A stretch of DNA of 52,542 bases from [Lactobacillus] timonensis (GCF_900240275.1 NZ_LT964761.1:544628-597169); one strand, 5' to 3'. Shown: positions 40,060 through 48,984, counted from the stretch's first letter. Made by a program: numbers and translations. The notes: a model not told the origin generated them from the sequence alone.

Positions 40060-41019
40060 ATGGCAAAGAAGAAAATGATTCTTGATCTCGACACTGGTGT
40101 GGACGACGCCCTGGCGATCGCCTACGCTACTGCTGCTCCAGATGTCGACTTAATCGGGATTGTTTCATCATACGGGAACAACACCCTGGACGTCTGTGCC
40201 AAGAACGCCCTGAAGCTGCTGGAATTGCTGGGACAAACTCAGGTTCCTGTTTACAAGGGTCTTCCGCATTCAAGTACGAGCGACCACTTTGACGTTATGC
40301 AGGTTTCAAAGGATATCCACGGTAACAACGGGATCGGGGAAGTCGACCTGCCAGAACCAAAGCGTCAGTTGGAAACTGAATCCGGGGTGGACTTCTTTAT
40401 TGAAGCGGCTCACAAGTACGGCAAGGACCTGATCATCGTGCCAACTGGTCCGATGACCAACCTGGCTGCTGCGATCGAAAAGGACCCTGAAATCACCCAC
40501 CTGATTGGCAATGTCACCTTCATGGGTGGTGCCCTGACGGTTGAAGGTAACGTTACTGACGTTGCCGAAGCCAACATCAACCAGGATGCTAAGGCTGCCA
40601 ACACTGTTTTATCCAGTGACTTGCCACAGACGATGGTTGGCCTGGACGTTACCCTGCGGACCTTGCTGACCAAGAAGGAAACGCAAAAGTGGCGTAACCT
40701 TGGTACCAAGGCCGGAAAAGCTTACGCTGACATTACCGACTTCTACATTGATGCCTACTACAACCTTGACATCGACAAGAATGGTTGTGCCCTGCACGAC
40801 CCACTGGCAGTTGGTGTGGCCCTCGATCCATCATTCGTTTCCACCATTGCCCTCCACATGAAGGTTAATTACGGTGAAAAGAACTACGGCCGGACTATCG
40901 GTGACAACAGCCGCTTGAACGACCCGAACCCGAACGTTAACGTTGCGGTTAACGTTGATAAGGACCGTTACCTCAAGCAGTTCATGGAATACCTGACTGG
41001 TCTGTTTGAACAGCACTAG
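40060..41019 (+). CDS. rihC: ribonucleoside hydrolase (inosine-uridine preferring type)
   Basis: 319 residues, cytosolic. The calcium-binding signature is KMILDLDTGVDDALAIAYA; IIVPTGPMTNLAAAIEKDPE and HDPLAVGVALDP are family blocks. It splits ribonucleosides to free base and ribose, which the ribokinase at 13390 could phosphorylate. ATG 40060 is eight nt after GGAGG; the frame is open further up, but without a ribosome-binding site. Monocistronic, with promoter and palindromic operator upstream. The paralogue RihA/B/C is not resolved by sequence. Confidence 0.88.
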   Translation: MAKKKMILDLDTGVDDALAIAYATAAPDVDLIGIVSSYGNNTLDVCAKNALKLLELLGQTQVPVYKGLPHSSTSDHFDVMQVSKDIHGNNGIGEVDLPEPKRQLETESGVDFFIEAAHKYGKDLIIVPTGPMTNLAAAIEKDPEITHLIGNVTFMGGALTVEGNVTDVAEANINQDAKAANTVLSSDLPQTMVGLDVTLRTLLTKKETQKWRNLGTKAGKAYADITDFYIDAYYNLDIDKNGCALHDPLAVGVALDPSFVSTIALHMKVNYGEKNYGRTIGDNSRLNDPNPNVNVAVNVDKDRYLKQFMEYLTGLFEQH

Positions 41020-41037
41020 TCTTCATTAAGAGGAAAA

Positions 41038-41068
41038 CGCGGGATGCGGTGATTGCACCCCGCGCTTT
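41038..41068 (+). terminator. intrinsic terminator after nucleoside hydrolase
   Basis: GCGGGATGC and GCACCCCGC form a 9-bp stem with one mismatch, followed by TTTT. Confidence 0.75.
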
Positions 41069-41083
41069 TATGTTGCTGCATAA

Positions 41084-41113
41084 TTGCCGCCAACACGCGA
41101 AATAAGGTATAAT
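41084..41113 (+). promoter_or_regulatory. promoter of the CPA1 antiporter
   Basis: TTGCCG (41084-41089), 18-nt spacer, perfect TATAAT (41108-41113). Confidence 0.6.
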
Positions 41114-41136
41114 GTGACGCGATAACGGAGGATACC

Positions 41137-43098
41137 ATGGAAAACCTAACAACTATTTTATATTTATTGATCGCCGTCCTGTGCGCCAACATTATCCACG
41201 CACTGTACCCGAAAATACCCCTGGCCTTGTACCAGATTGCGGCCGGCGCATTGCTGATTTTGTCACCATTTCACACTAGTCATATTGAGCTGGATCCCGA
41301 GATCTTTATGATGCTGATCATCGGTCCACTCCTGTTTAACGACGGGCAAAAGCAGTCGATTCGCAAGCTGACTTACCACCTGCGGTCTATTTGGTCGATG
41401 GCCATCCTCTTAGCCATCGTCACCGTTGGCGTTATTGGTGTCGGCTTACACCTGGGAATGCCGCATAAGTTTTCGCTCCCAGCCGCTTTCATGCTGGCAG
41501 CGATCGTTACCCCGACCGACGCAGTGGCAGTTAAGTCGCTAACCACCATGGTGTCCATGCCAGAGAACGTCAACGAAGTCCTGGAATACGAATCGCTCTT
41601 TAACGACGCTTCCGGGCTGGTCCTCTTTAACCTAGCGGTGGCGACACTAATTAGTGGTGACTTCTCCTTCATCAACGGGATTGCCACTTTCCTCTACGTC
41701 TTCTTTGGCGGCATCATCGTTGGTCTCCTCCTCGGGGCGCTAATCGTCAATCTGCGGTTGTGGATGTTGCAGGAACACGCTGATATCTCTAATATTGACC
41801 TGCCAATTAACCTCCTAACGCCAATCGTGGTTTACCTGGCAGCCGAAGAAATTCATGTTTCGGGGATCATCGCCGTTGTCGCGGCCGGCATTGCTCACAG
41901 TATCTGGTACGAACGGCTCCACTTGACTTCATCGGAACTGCAGATCTCCAGCCGCAGCACCTGGCACCTCATTACCGATGTTTTGAACGGGCTGGTCTTT
42001 GCTCTCCTTGGGGTGACATTGCCGAACATCTTTAAGGGCGTGTCTGCAGCTTCCTTCATGAGGGTCTTAATCATAGCTGCCCTCGTTTACGCAGCCATGA
42101 CTATTCTCCGCTACTTGTGGGCCCGCACTGACATTGTCAAGCTTTGCTCCGACCCTGGTGCCGCCAGAAAAGAAGCCCTCCTGTTAGCCATTGGTGGTGT
42201 TCACGGAACAATTGCCCTGGCGATGGCCTTCTCCATGCCAGCGACCATCAGTGGCAGTCCCCTTCCTTACCGCAACCAGTACATCTTAATCACCACGGTG
42301 GTGATCTTTGTCAGCCTGCTTGTCGGAACGATCTTTTTCCCGATGCTGCTGCCACAAAAGAAACTGGGCTATGAACAGCAGGACTTCAATGACCACCTGG
42401 TAGCCAGCGTTTACGCGGCAATCAACTACCTTAAGGGTGTTGATGACGACCACAGTAATGAGGCCAACATCGTCCAAAACAACCTCAGCAGCCAGTTGCG
42501 TGAACACGTTCACATCGACCGCCGGGAATTCGAAGAGCTGCTCGATGGTGCCCAAAAGATCGAATTAGCAACCGTTGACCGTCTTCACGATGAGGAGGCA
42601 ATCGATGATGAGCAAGCTGAACTGTATAGCCGCTTCTTCGCTAAGATGCTAGCTTACAATCAGCGTAATGTAATGCGCAACTACTTCTCATTCATCTGGC
42701 ACGGCTTCCAACGACGCCGGAAGCGACGAGAAATCCAAAAACAAATTCCCGCTGAGCAATTACAAAAACACATTCTTGACAACCGCGACGCCTTTTGCAT
42801 GATCGTCAGGGAAGTGAATCAGGCAGTTGATGACTACCTTGATCAGCAGGCTAACAGCAAGAACCAGGAAGAGATTTATAACATCAAAATGATTTATGCG
42901 AACCGAATTCAGATCTTTAACCGGCAAAATAAGCTCAACACCGACTTACTGAATAAGCTCTTTCTCGATTCGTTCCGGGAAGAACATAACTATGTCAGCA
43001 AGCAGCTAGCCAACGGTACGATTAACCGTGACTTGGCGAACGCCTTAAACAAGCAGATCTCCACAGATGAACTCGTCTACATGCAGTCAATCGAATAG
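41137..43098 (+). CDS. CPA1-family Na+/H+ antiporter
   Basis: 653 residues: 12 or so helices to about 415, then a 235-residue cytoplasmic tail. Ion-site sequences: IVTPTDAVAVKSL and ESLFNDASGLVLFNLAVA (the ND motif of CPA1 exchangers). The tail has charged helical regions, likely for regulation. It exports Na+ (or K+) in exchange for protons, for pH and salt balance. ATG 41137 follows GGAGGAT. Monocistronic with its own TATAAT promoter. Confidence 0.9.
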   Translation: MENLTTILYLLIAVLCANIIHALYPKIPLALYQIAAGALLILSPFHTSHIELDPEIFMMLIIGPLLFNDGQKQSIRKLTYHLRSIWSMAILLAIVTVGVIGVGLHLGMPHKFSLPAAFMLAAIVTPTDAVAVKSLTTMVSMPENVNEVLEYESLFNDASGLVLFNLAVATLISGDFSFINGIATFLYVFFGGIIVGLLLGALIVNLRLWMLQEHADISNIDLPINLLTPIVVYLAAEEIHVSGIIAVVAAGIAHSIWYERLHLTSSELQISSRSTWHLITDVLNGLVFALLGVTLPNIFKGVSAASFMRVLIIAALVYAAMTILRYLWARTDIVKLCSDPGAARKEALLLAIGGVHGTIALAMAFSMPATISGSPLPYRNQYILITTVVIFVSLLVGTIFFPMLLPQKKLGYEQQDFNDHLVASVYAAINYLKGVDDDHSNEANIVQNNLSSQLREHVHIDRREFEELLDGAQKIELATVDRLHDEEAIDDEQAELYSRFFAKMLAYNQRNVMRNYFSFIWHGFQRRRKRREIQKQIPAEQLQKHILDNRDAFCMIVREVNQAVDDYLDQQANSKNQEEIYNIKMIYANRIQIFNRQNKLNTDLLNKLFLDSFREEHNYVSKQLANGTINRDLANALNKQISTDELVYMQSIE

Positions 43099-43103
43099 AA
43101 AAG

Positions 43104-43141
43104 AAGCCCGTTACCGTTCAAAATTTGAGCGCAACGGGCTT
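43104..43141. terminator. terminator between convergent genes
   Basis: AAGCCCGTT (43104-43112) and AACGGGCTT (43133-43141) pair perfectly; the loop holds TCAAA/TTTGA. Confidence 0.75.
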
Positions 43142-43151
43142 TACTATATTT

Positions 43152-44108
43152 CTAGTGAACATAGCGATTTAAGAATTGCTGAATATGTCGCCGGTACTGC
43201 TGTGGTTGAGTCTGGAAAGACTTAGCGTGCTGGGCGCCCTTAACCACCCAGAGCTCTTTTGGTCCCCGCGTCGCCTGGTAGTTCTGGTAAACCATACTGG
43301 TCGGAACAAAGGTATCCTTGGCCCCGTGGATAAAGAGCATCGGCCGGTGGTTGTGGTGGAGCGACTCCACGGCACTAGCCTCGCCAAGGTAAAAGCCATT
43401 GAGGATTCGGTTGTAGACGCTCATCGTCTTCTCCAGTGGCCAGGCAACAGCAACTGGCAAGTGATAGAGGTCGCGGGCCTCGTGGGTGATTTCATTCATG
43501 ACGGTATCGTACCCGCAGTCTTCAATGAAGGCCTTGACCTGGTGAGGTAGTTTAGTGCCGCTCGTCATCATCGTGGTGGCCCCACCCATGCTGACCCCAA
43601 ACATCACAATCCGTGAGTCCTGACCATTGTGTTTGATAATCCGGTTAATCCAACGTTGCTGATCACGGCGTTCGGGCCAGCCATAGCCAATCAGGTGCCC
43701 CTCGCTTTGGCCGTGTGCTCGCGCATCAGGTAGGAGAACATTATAGCCCAGCTGGTGGAACATGGCGGCATAGGCACCCATCGATTCCTTGCGATTCATA
43801 AAACCGTGACAGATCAACACTGTTTTGTTGGTTGGCTGGGCAGCCGGAACGTAATCGGCGACTAGCTGGTCGCGGTCATTGGCTGCCATTATTGTCCAGT
43901 GCTGTTTCTTAACATCCTGGAACCATTTTTCTTCACGGTACAGCCGGTCGCGCTTGCTGATTGGGCGGTTTTTAATAAAGGTTTTCGGGCTGCGAACGAT
44001 CGCCACGTGGTAAAAGTAGGCGGCACCACCAAGATCAGCGACCACCAAGATTGCCGCTACCCACAGAAATAATTTCCGCCAAAAGTGTTTCCTCTTCCCC
44101 TGCTTCAT
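43152..44108 (-). CDS. membrane-anchored alpha/beta hydrolase
   Basis: 318 residues. An N-terminal helix (about 10-30) anchors it, the enzyme probably facing out. The nucleophile elbow is VMFGVSMGGATTM; oxyanion sequence ICHGFMNRKES; the acid is in LFIHGAKDTFVPT and the His in KGAQHAKSF. Such proteins are esterases or peptidases of unknown substrate, close to the YqkD type. ATG 44108 lies nine nt after CGGGG; a GTG at 44126 is in frame but poorly placed. Monocistronic. Confidence 0.88.
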   Translation of the reverse strand: MKQGKRKHFWRKLFLWVAAILVVADLGGAAYFYHVAIVRSPKTFIKNRPISKRDRLYREEKWFQDVKKQHWTIMAANDRDQLVADYVPAAQPTNKTVLICHGFMNRKESMGAYAAMFHQLGYNVLLPDARAHGQSEGHLIGYGWPERRDQQRWINRIIKHNGQDSRIVMFGVSMGGATTMMTSGTKLPHQVKAFIEDCGYDTVMNEITHEARDLYHLPVAVAWPLEKTMSVYNRILNGFYLGEASAVESLHHNHRPMLFIHGAKDTFVPTSMVYQNYQATRGPKELWVVKGAQHAKSFQTQPQQYRRHIQQFLNRYVH

Positions 44109-44195
44109 GCACAACACCCCGTTCACTTCATAATGGTTGATATTTTAACACGTCTAATTAAATGGTAAAATAATAATTATAAGGAAGGTGAGGAC

Positions 44196-44612
44196 ATGTT
44201 TCCTGAAAGATTACGGGCACTGCGCCGTGGCGAGAGAATTACCCTCAAGGAACTGGCAACGGCCTTAAATGAAAACTTAGGGCCGGGTGAACGACCAAAC
44301 ACGGCCTCCCAGATTGGTAACTGGGAACGCGGTATCCGAACGCCAAACTACATTGAGGCGCGCAAGCTCGCGGAATACTTTGACGTTAGCCTCGACTACC
44401 TGACTGGCAAGTCGGACCGTGATGACTACGATTTAGGCAAGCTCTTTTTCTCCGGCAAGGACCTTTCGTTTAATGGCAAAAACCTCACCAGCGAAGACCG
44501 TTACGAAATTTTCCAGTTAATCGACGGCTACATGAAGGGCCGCGAAAACCGGAAAGATACCGATAAGTTCTATGGTCGCCAGGGCGAATTGAACCTGCAT
44601 TTCAATAACTAA
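44196..44612 (+). CDS. XRE-family transcriptional regulator
   Basis: 138 residues. The first 70 form an HTH of the Cro/CI type (LRALRRGERITLKELATALN, then WERGIRTPNYIEARKLAEYF). The C-terminal part is polar and carries two near-repeats (FFSGKDLSFNGKNLTSEDRY). AAGGAAGGTGAGG precedes the ATG. It is followed two nt later by a methyltransferase-like gene, so the two are co-expressed. The target is unknown; no dyad near its own promoter stands out. Confidence 0.87.
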   Translation: MFPERLRALRRGERITLKELATALNENLGPGERPNTASQIGNWERGIRTPNYIEARKLAEYFDVSLDYLTGKSDRDDYDLGKLFFSGKDLSFNGKNLTSEDRYEIFQLIDGYMKGRENRKDTDKFYGRQGELNLHFNN

Positions 44613-44614
44613 TC

Positions 44615-45469
44615 ATGAAGCTTCAGAAGAAAAAACAACTGAAAAAGCGACTGAGAAACCTCCACCAGCAAAGTCGACAGGCCCCCTATATTGAGCAACT
44701 AGCCAAGGACGGGCAATTATTTACGGACATCCCGGAAGTTAAGTTTTTGATCAACAACGTCCTGGAAAGCGACCGCCTCATTAGCAATGGCCTCTTACCC
44801 CAGCAACTGCCCAAGCTGCTCCTACCTGACGATATTCAGGACCGGATTTACAAGCGGCTGGCTAGTAAGTACCCGGCAGGTGATCCGGTTGGCGACCGGC
44901 TGTGGGACCAGTACACAGCCGCCCTCCCCGAAGTTGACCGCCTCCTGCGTAACTACCGCGACTACCTCGAAGATACCTATGGGATGTGGTCGTACACCAG
45001 CGCGCCATTTATCGCTGCCTTGAGCGACTACCTGGCAGGCCAGCCGGTTCTTGAAATCATGGCTGGCAACGGCTACATTTCGCGCGGCTTGCGCCAGCAT
45101 AATGCCAGTCAGCGAGTAATCACCACTGATAGCAAGACCTGGGTCAACGAAAACCAGACTGGCCGCCACCCAGTGACAACGGTAGCAAAGCTCGATGCCC
45201 TGACTGCCATCAAGAAGTATGGTAATGAGGTCAAGTTCGTCATCATGTCGTGGTCTCCTGACAAGGTCGAAATTGACTGGCAGGTTCTCCAGTTGATCCG
45301 TCAAGACTTCCCCCACTTGCAACTGCTGGTCGTGGGCGAAAAAAACGGGGCGACTAATTCTGCGCATTTCTGGCGAGAAGCTCGCCTCAGCCAGAACGGG
45401 TTGGACAAGGTTAATCACCGTCTGCAATCGTTCGACTTAATTGATGAACAAGTTTATCTGGCTAAGTAA
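44615..45469 (+). CDS. SAM-methyltransferase-like protein
   Basis: 284 residues. A basic N-terminus (KKKQLKKRLRNLHQQSRQAP) and helical region (to about 125) precede a Rossmann-like fold: QPVLEIMAGNGYISRGLRQ resembles the SAM-binding motif I (ExxxGxG), and FVIMSWSPDKVEIDWQVL could be motif IV. It is probably SAM-dependent, but the substrate is unknown and a non-catalytic role is possible. It begins two nt after the XRE gene. Ends in a terminator (45484-45537). Confidence 0.6.
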   Translation: MKLQKKKQLKKRLRNLHQQSRQAPYIEQLAKDGQLFTDIPEVKFLINNVLESDRLISNGLLPQQLPKLLLPDDIQDRIYKRLASKYPAGDPVGDRLWDQYTAALPEVDRLLRNYRDYLEDTYGMWSYTSAPFIAALSDYLAGQPVLEIMAGNGYISRGLRQHNASQRVITTDSKTWVNENQTGRHPVTTVAKLDALTAIKKYGNEVKFVIMSWSPDKVEIDWQVLQLIRQDFPHLQLLVVGEKNGATNSAHFWREARLSQNGLDKVNHRLQSFDLIDEQVYLAK

Positions 45470-45483
45470 GCTTTTGTAATATC

Positions 45484-45537
45484 AGCACTCTGCAATTATT
45501 AGAAGGCATGGTCTAATGGTTGTGCAGTGCTTTTTTA
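45484..45537 (+). terminator. probable terminator after the methyltransferase-like gene
   Basis: AGCACT (45484-45489) and AGTGCT (45526-45531), with further pairing of TGCA in the stem, then TTTTTT. The loop is long. Confidence 0.55.
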
Positions 45538-45715
45538 GCATATTTTGTAATCGAATATTTTCCGATAAAGGTTGCCAATGTGGTCAAAGTAGACACGACC
45601 TATCTGTATATTTCTTGGGTGTCAATTCTTCAATTAACAGCTTTTTCTTCTTAGCAATACAATGCACGCCACCTCTGCGTATTTACAAATGGAAAAGTCT
45701 TTCCGGAGGTGCCTT
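45538..45715. promoter_or_regulatory. leader region of the Rpn gene
   Basis: AT-rich, no gene seen. CACCTC at about 45669-45674 can pair with GAGGTG of the ribosome-binding site (45704-45709), so the site might be masked in the transcript. No clear -35/-10 pair. Confidence 0.3.
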
Positions 45716-46546
45716 ATGAAAGCAAATAGGCCAGCTTATGGCTTTACTGAAGACAAGGTCTTTGGCTGGGTGATGGAGAATCAGGAATTTTGTCGCTTTG
45801 TCCTCCAAACCATTCTTCCCCAGCTGGATATTATTGAAGTCCAGAACCTGCCCCTGCAAAAGGAATTACGCAACACCGACCGCCAAGCCAAGGATGTCCA
45901 CTTGGATATCCTGGTCCGCGACCAACGTAACCGCGTCTACAATGTGGAAATGCAGGTTGCCGACCATGATAACTTAGGTCAACGAATGCGCTACTACTTA
46001 TCCAAGGTTGATGCCCACTACACGTTAGAGAAAAGTAAATCCTATAATGAACTTCTGCTAACCTATATCATTTTTCTCTGTGATTTTGATTATCCCGGAC
46101 AAGGGCGGATTCGCTACGTTTTCCATGAGTACGAAGATCATGATAAATCACTAGTGTTGCCAACTAATTCGACGAAAGTTATCATTAATGCAAAGGGCCA
46201 GCTTGCCGGTAATAGCCAGGATTTGCAAAACCTAATAAAGCTCATACGTGGTGAACCCATCAGTGGTAGCAAGCACTTTGATTATGCACAGCAAAAGATC
46301 AGAGCAATTAATGATGACCCGCAAAGGAGGGCGCAGATCATGGATTATGAAACAAAATTGCTTGAACGCGAACAATTGGGATAAAAGCAAGGAAGCCAAC
46401 AAAAAGCGCTTAAAATGACTAGAAACACCATTAAGCAGCTCAAGGCTGCTGGCTTTGACGCTCAAGCAACCTATTCCTTCATTAAGAAATTGGCTACTGG
46501 ATTAAGTGATGACACCCTTCACGACATGGTGGATCAATATTACTAA
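45716..46546 (+). pseudogene. Rpn/PD-(D/E)XK nuclease family transposase-like gene, interrupted by a stop codon
   Basis: Encodes MKANRPAYGFTEDKVFGWVM, DVHLDILVRDQRNRVYNVEM (a PD-(D/E)XK core with the Asp and Glu) and YYLSKVDAHYTLEKSKSYNE, the pattern of the Rpn-type recombination-promoting nucleases. A TAA at 46382-46384 ends the frame after EREQLG. The same frame then runs 53 more codons (KQGSQQKALKMTRNTIKQLK and GLSDDTLHDMVDQYY) to a TAA at 46544-46546, which is the usual C-terminus of the family. So one sense codon probably became TAA. GGAGGTG precedes ATG 45716. AT-richer than neighbours; a mobile or laterally gained gene. Confidence 0.82.
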
Positions 46547-46587
46547 TTGAAAGGCAACCAAATACTAATATAACTTTCCTTTGAACA

Positions 46588-46631
46588 AACCAAAAAAGCC
46601 GTGGCGAAGAATCGTCACAGCTTTTTTTGTG
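46588..46631 (+). terminator. intrinsic terminator after the Rpn gene
   Basis: AAAGCCGTGGCGA and TCGTCACAGCTTTT pair with one bulge, followed by a T run. Confidence 0.8.
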
Positions 46632-46800
46632 TCTTGATACTATCTCAGGAACGATCCCGCAGTTCACATACGACCCGTTCCGGGCACCCCGCAATCCGGC
46701 GGGTTAACATGCCCCACTCTGAAATGTCATGCAACCAATTAGGGTTGGTTGCGGACCTCTCAGCTCATCGCAACTTTTACCTTAACACCGTTGACGCTAA
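46632..46800. other. structured non-coding stretch between convergent genes
   Basis: GCAACCAA (46731-46738) and TTGGTTGC (46745-46752) make an 8-bp hairpin; CCCGC/GCGGG (46688-46703) a second. A minus-strand frame reads LTRRIAGCPERVVCELRDRS but is closed by stops on both sides and lacks a start signal. Higher GC than the Rpn gene. It may be a repeat or a small RNA; I cannot assign a family. Confidence 0.4.
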
Positions 46801-46808
46801 CTTGCAAC

Positions 46809-47357
46809 TTACTTGCTGGACTTGGTAGTCCGCCGCCGACGGGGGTTTTTTTTCTTCCGGGTTGTTTTCTTAGTCGTCTTCTTCGGCTTTTTAGCGGTTT
46901 CCTTCGCCTTCTCTTGGTTTTCCTTAATCGCAGCCAGGTGTTGGCTAACCCACTGCTGGGCCTTCATCACTGACTGGTCTGGTTGCTGGGCAAACTCGTC
47001 TGCCGTGTTTAGCAGGTCGATCCGCAGGTGGGAAGCGTTAACGTGCTCCGCCTCCATTACCAGGTAAACATTGACTGGTTGGGGCTCGTCACCACTGATT
47101 AATTTGGGGTCAAGCCGCTCCGCTTCGGCCATCGGAACATTAATGAGGTTAGTTTCCAGCCGCAGTGCCACGTCCTCGCCTTCACCACTAACGTTCCACT
47201 GGTAAGCAGCCAAAAAACCGCTCTCCAGTTGTTCAGCAATAAATGCCAAACCATCATGGAGGCTTGCCAGCTGTTGCACACTAACCGCGGTCGCCGCTAC
47301 CTCCTTCACCTTGGCGTTGGCTAACTGCTCAAGATAATCACTTACGCTTAGTTTCAT
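46809..47357 (-). CDS. protein with a lysine/arginine-rich histone-like tail, unknown function
   Basis: 182 residues. The N-terminal 120 residues are acidic and helical-mixed (SVSDYLEQLANAKVKEVAAT onward). The last 45 residues are extremely basic: KKPKKTTKKTTRKKKNPRRR, with repeats of KKT, like the tails of histone-H1-like or ribosome-associated proteins. It would bind nucleic acid or anionic wall polymers. It overlaps the upstream membrane gene by 20 nt and is third in an operon headed by the L,D-transpeptidase at 48884. Function unknown. Confidence 0.7.
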   Translation of the reverse strand: MKLSVSDYLEQLANAKVKEVAATAVSVQQLASLHDGLAFIAEQLESGFLAAYQWNVSGEGEDVALRLETNLINVPMAEAERLDPKLISGDEPQPVNVYLVMEAEHVNASHLRIDLLNTADEFAQQPDQSVMKAQQWVSQHLAAIKENQEKAKETAKKPKKTTKKTTRKKKNPRRRRTTKSSK

Positions 47358-47751
47358 GAGCTAACTTCTCCCTTACTTTCTTCCGGTCATAATCTAGTCG
47401 CTGTTGAATACCATACCACACTCCGATGATGCTAACGAATATGCCAATCACACAGAGCACTTCGATCGCCAAACCGTAAGCCGAGGCCCGCGGGTGAACG
47501 GTAATAAAACCACCATAGTCGGCAAAGGCGTAGTAAATCATCACCAGAATAGTAACGTAGCCGCAAAAGCGCATCCGTAAGGCGGCGAGCCCAACGACTA
47601 CCACCCACAAAACAACGATCAACAGAACTCGCCAAAGGACTTCTCCACTGAGCAGCGGTGTTCCTTGTTGGTGAAACATTGCGAGGTCAACAATGACCGC
47701 AATAATCATCGAGATTAGCGAAAAGGCAATTAGTTTTGAAACGTTTTTCAT
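47338..47751 (-). CDS. four-helix membrane protein of unknown function
   Basis: 137 residues, four hydrophobic segments starting IAFSLISMIIAVIVDLAM and including VLLIVVLWVVVVGLAAL; a charged C-terminus (DRKKVREKLAHETKRK). It begins 11 nt after the L,D-transpeptidase stop codon and overlaps the next gene by 20 nt. An integral membrane partner of the operon. I recognise no family. Confidence 0.7.
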   Translation of the reverse strand: MKNVSKLIAFSLISMIIAVIVDLAMFHQQGTPLLSGEVLWRVLLIVVLWVVVVGLAALRMRFCGYVTILVMIYYAFADYGGFITVHPRASAYGLAIEVLCVIGIFVSIIGVWYGIQQRLDYDRKKVREKLAHETKRK

Positions 47752-47762
47752 AAAAACTCCTC

Positions 47763-48884
47763 TTAATTAAAAATCGCGATGGGCTCGTCTTTAACGACAT
47801 TGTCCCAAACAGAGTCGATTTGACTTGGGCGGACGTTAAGACAACCATGTGACCCATTAGTCTGCCATTCGTGAGCTCCCCACCTGGTTCGCCAACTGGC
47901 GTCGTGAATACCGCAACCCTCCTCGGTAAATGGCATCCAGCGGCTCACCTTGCTGGCGTAGTCGCTCCCGTTACTATTCTTACCACGGAGGACACTCGGG
48001 CTTTGCTTGTAGCCAATGTAGAAAACTCCGGTCGGCGTATTATCGTGGCCGTTATTGGTCCCCGAGACGATGTCGACGCTGGCCACGACTTTGTTATCCT
48101 TATAGACCCACATATGCTGCTGGCCAAGAGAAACTGCAATGTAATTCTTGCCAAGGCCGTCATTAGCTTCGACCCCATAGCCAGTCCCGTTGGGATTAAA
48201 ACCAACACCCTTGAGATAGTTCTTACCAGCAACCGTCTTTTGATTTCCGGTCAGCGCATTGATCACGGCTGCAGTAGCTTTCGAAACGTTAAGTTGCCAA
48301 CCGTAAGTATTCCCCCGGACGTTAACCTGACCGCTAGGCGTGGTAACAGTGTAATTCTTCAATAACGTCATCTGCTGGTGGTTAATCGTCGTCAACCGCC
48401 GCGCGATAGCCGTTTGGTCAACTTGGTACTGGCCATTCAAATAGGTCGTACCGTCTAACACGTCATTGGCCTTAAAAGTGTAATCATGCCCGTTTAGGGA
48501 AAAGTTCACTGCCCGCCCGCGAAGACTGCGCAGAGCTTTCTTCGCTTCGTCGGCTCCCTGGTTATACTTTTGAAAGTGTTCGTGGTGCGGTCGCGGGAAG
48601 TAATGGCGTTGCTGGTCAAACAGTTTTTGAACGTCGGCCGTGGATAAGAGCTTTGCTTGTCCGCCAGCCTTTCTGATTACTCGCCCGTTTTCAAAAAAGT
48701 AGGTACCACCCTGCGCACGATTAACCTTCTGCTTAGCCTCCGCAACTGTCAAACCGCCCACTTTAACGTGGTTAATAGTTACGCCTGACCCAAAGTACTT
48801 AGCAGTTCGCGTTTCGTAAAGACCAATCGCGCCAACAATAATGATGGCGGCGAACCCCGCAACAAATTTCTTACTGGGTTTCAT
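47763..48884 (-). CDS. L,D-transpeptidase with N-terminal peptidoglycan-binding-like region
   Basis: 373 residues: N-terminal membrane helix (about 5-22), then INHVKVGGLTVAEAKQKVNR (putative peptidoglycan-binding repeat), and a C-terminal YkuD domain with DNTPTGVFYIGYKQSPSVL, EEGCGIHDASWRTRWG and the catalytic NGSHGCLNVRPSQ. Paralogue of the enzyme at 22585-23979, but with host-like base composition. First gene of a three-gene operon. Together with the island genes it makes three active YkuD-type enzymes in this window. Confidence 0.92.
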   Translation of the reverse strand: MKPSKKFVAGFAAIIIVGAIGLYETRTAKYFGSGVTINHVKVGGLTVAEAKQKVNRAQGGTYFFENGRVIRKAGGQAKLLSTADVQKLFDQQRHYFPRPHHEHFQKYNQGADEAKKALRSLRGRAVNFSLNGHDYTFKANDVLDGTTYLNGQYQVDQTAIARRLTTINHQQMTLLKNYTVTTPSGQVNVRGNTYGWQLNVSKATAAVINALTGNQKTVAGKNYLKGVGFNPNGTGYGVEANDGLGKNYIAVSLGQQHMWVYKDNKVVASVDIVSGTNNGHDNTPTGVFYIGYKQSPSVLRGKNSNGSDYASKVSRWMPFTEEGCGIHDASWRTRWGAHEWQTNGSHGCLNVRPSQIDSVWDNVVKDEPIAIFN

Positions 48885-48984
48885 ATTTCCTCCACAAATA
48901 ACTTTTTAAGTGTTGATAACGTTATTTTATCACGTCTCATTGTATAATTGACTTGAAGACTATAGCAAGTTTGGAGGGATTAGG

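Noticed and set aside
46601-46828. 75-codon plus-strand frame after the Rpn gene
   Set aside because: It starts inside the Rpn terminator hairpin and has no ribosome-binding site or recognisable domain.
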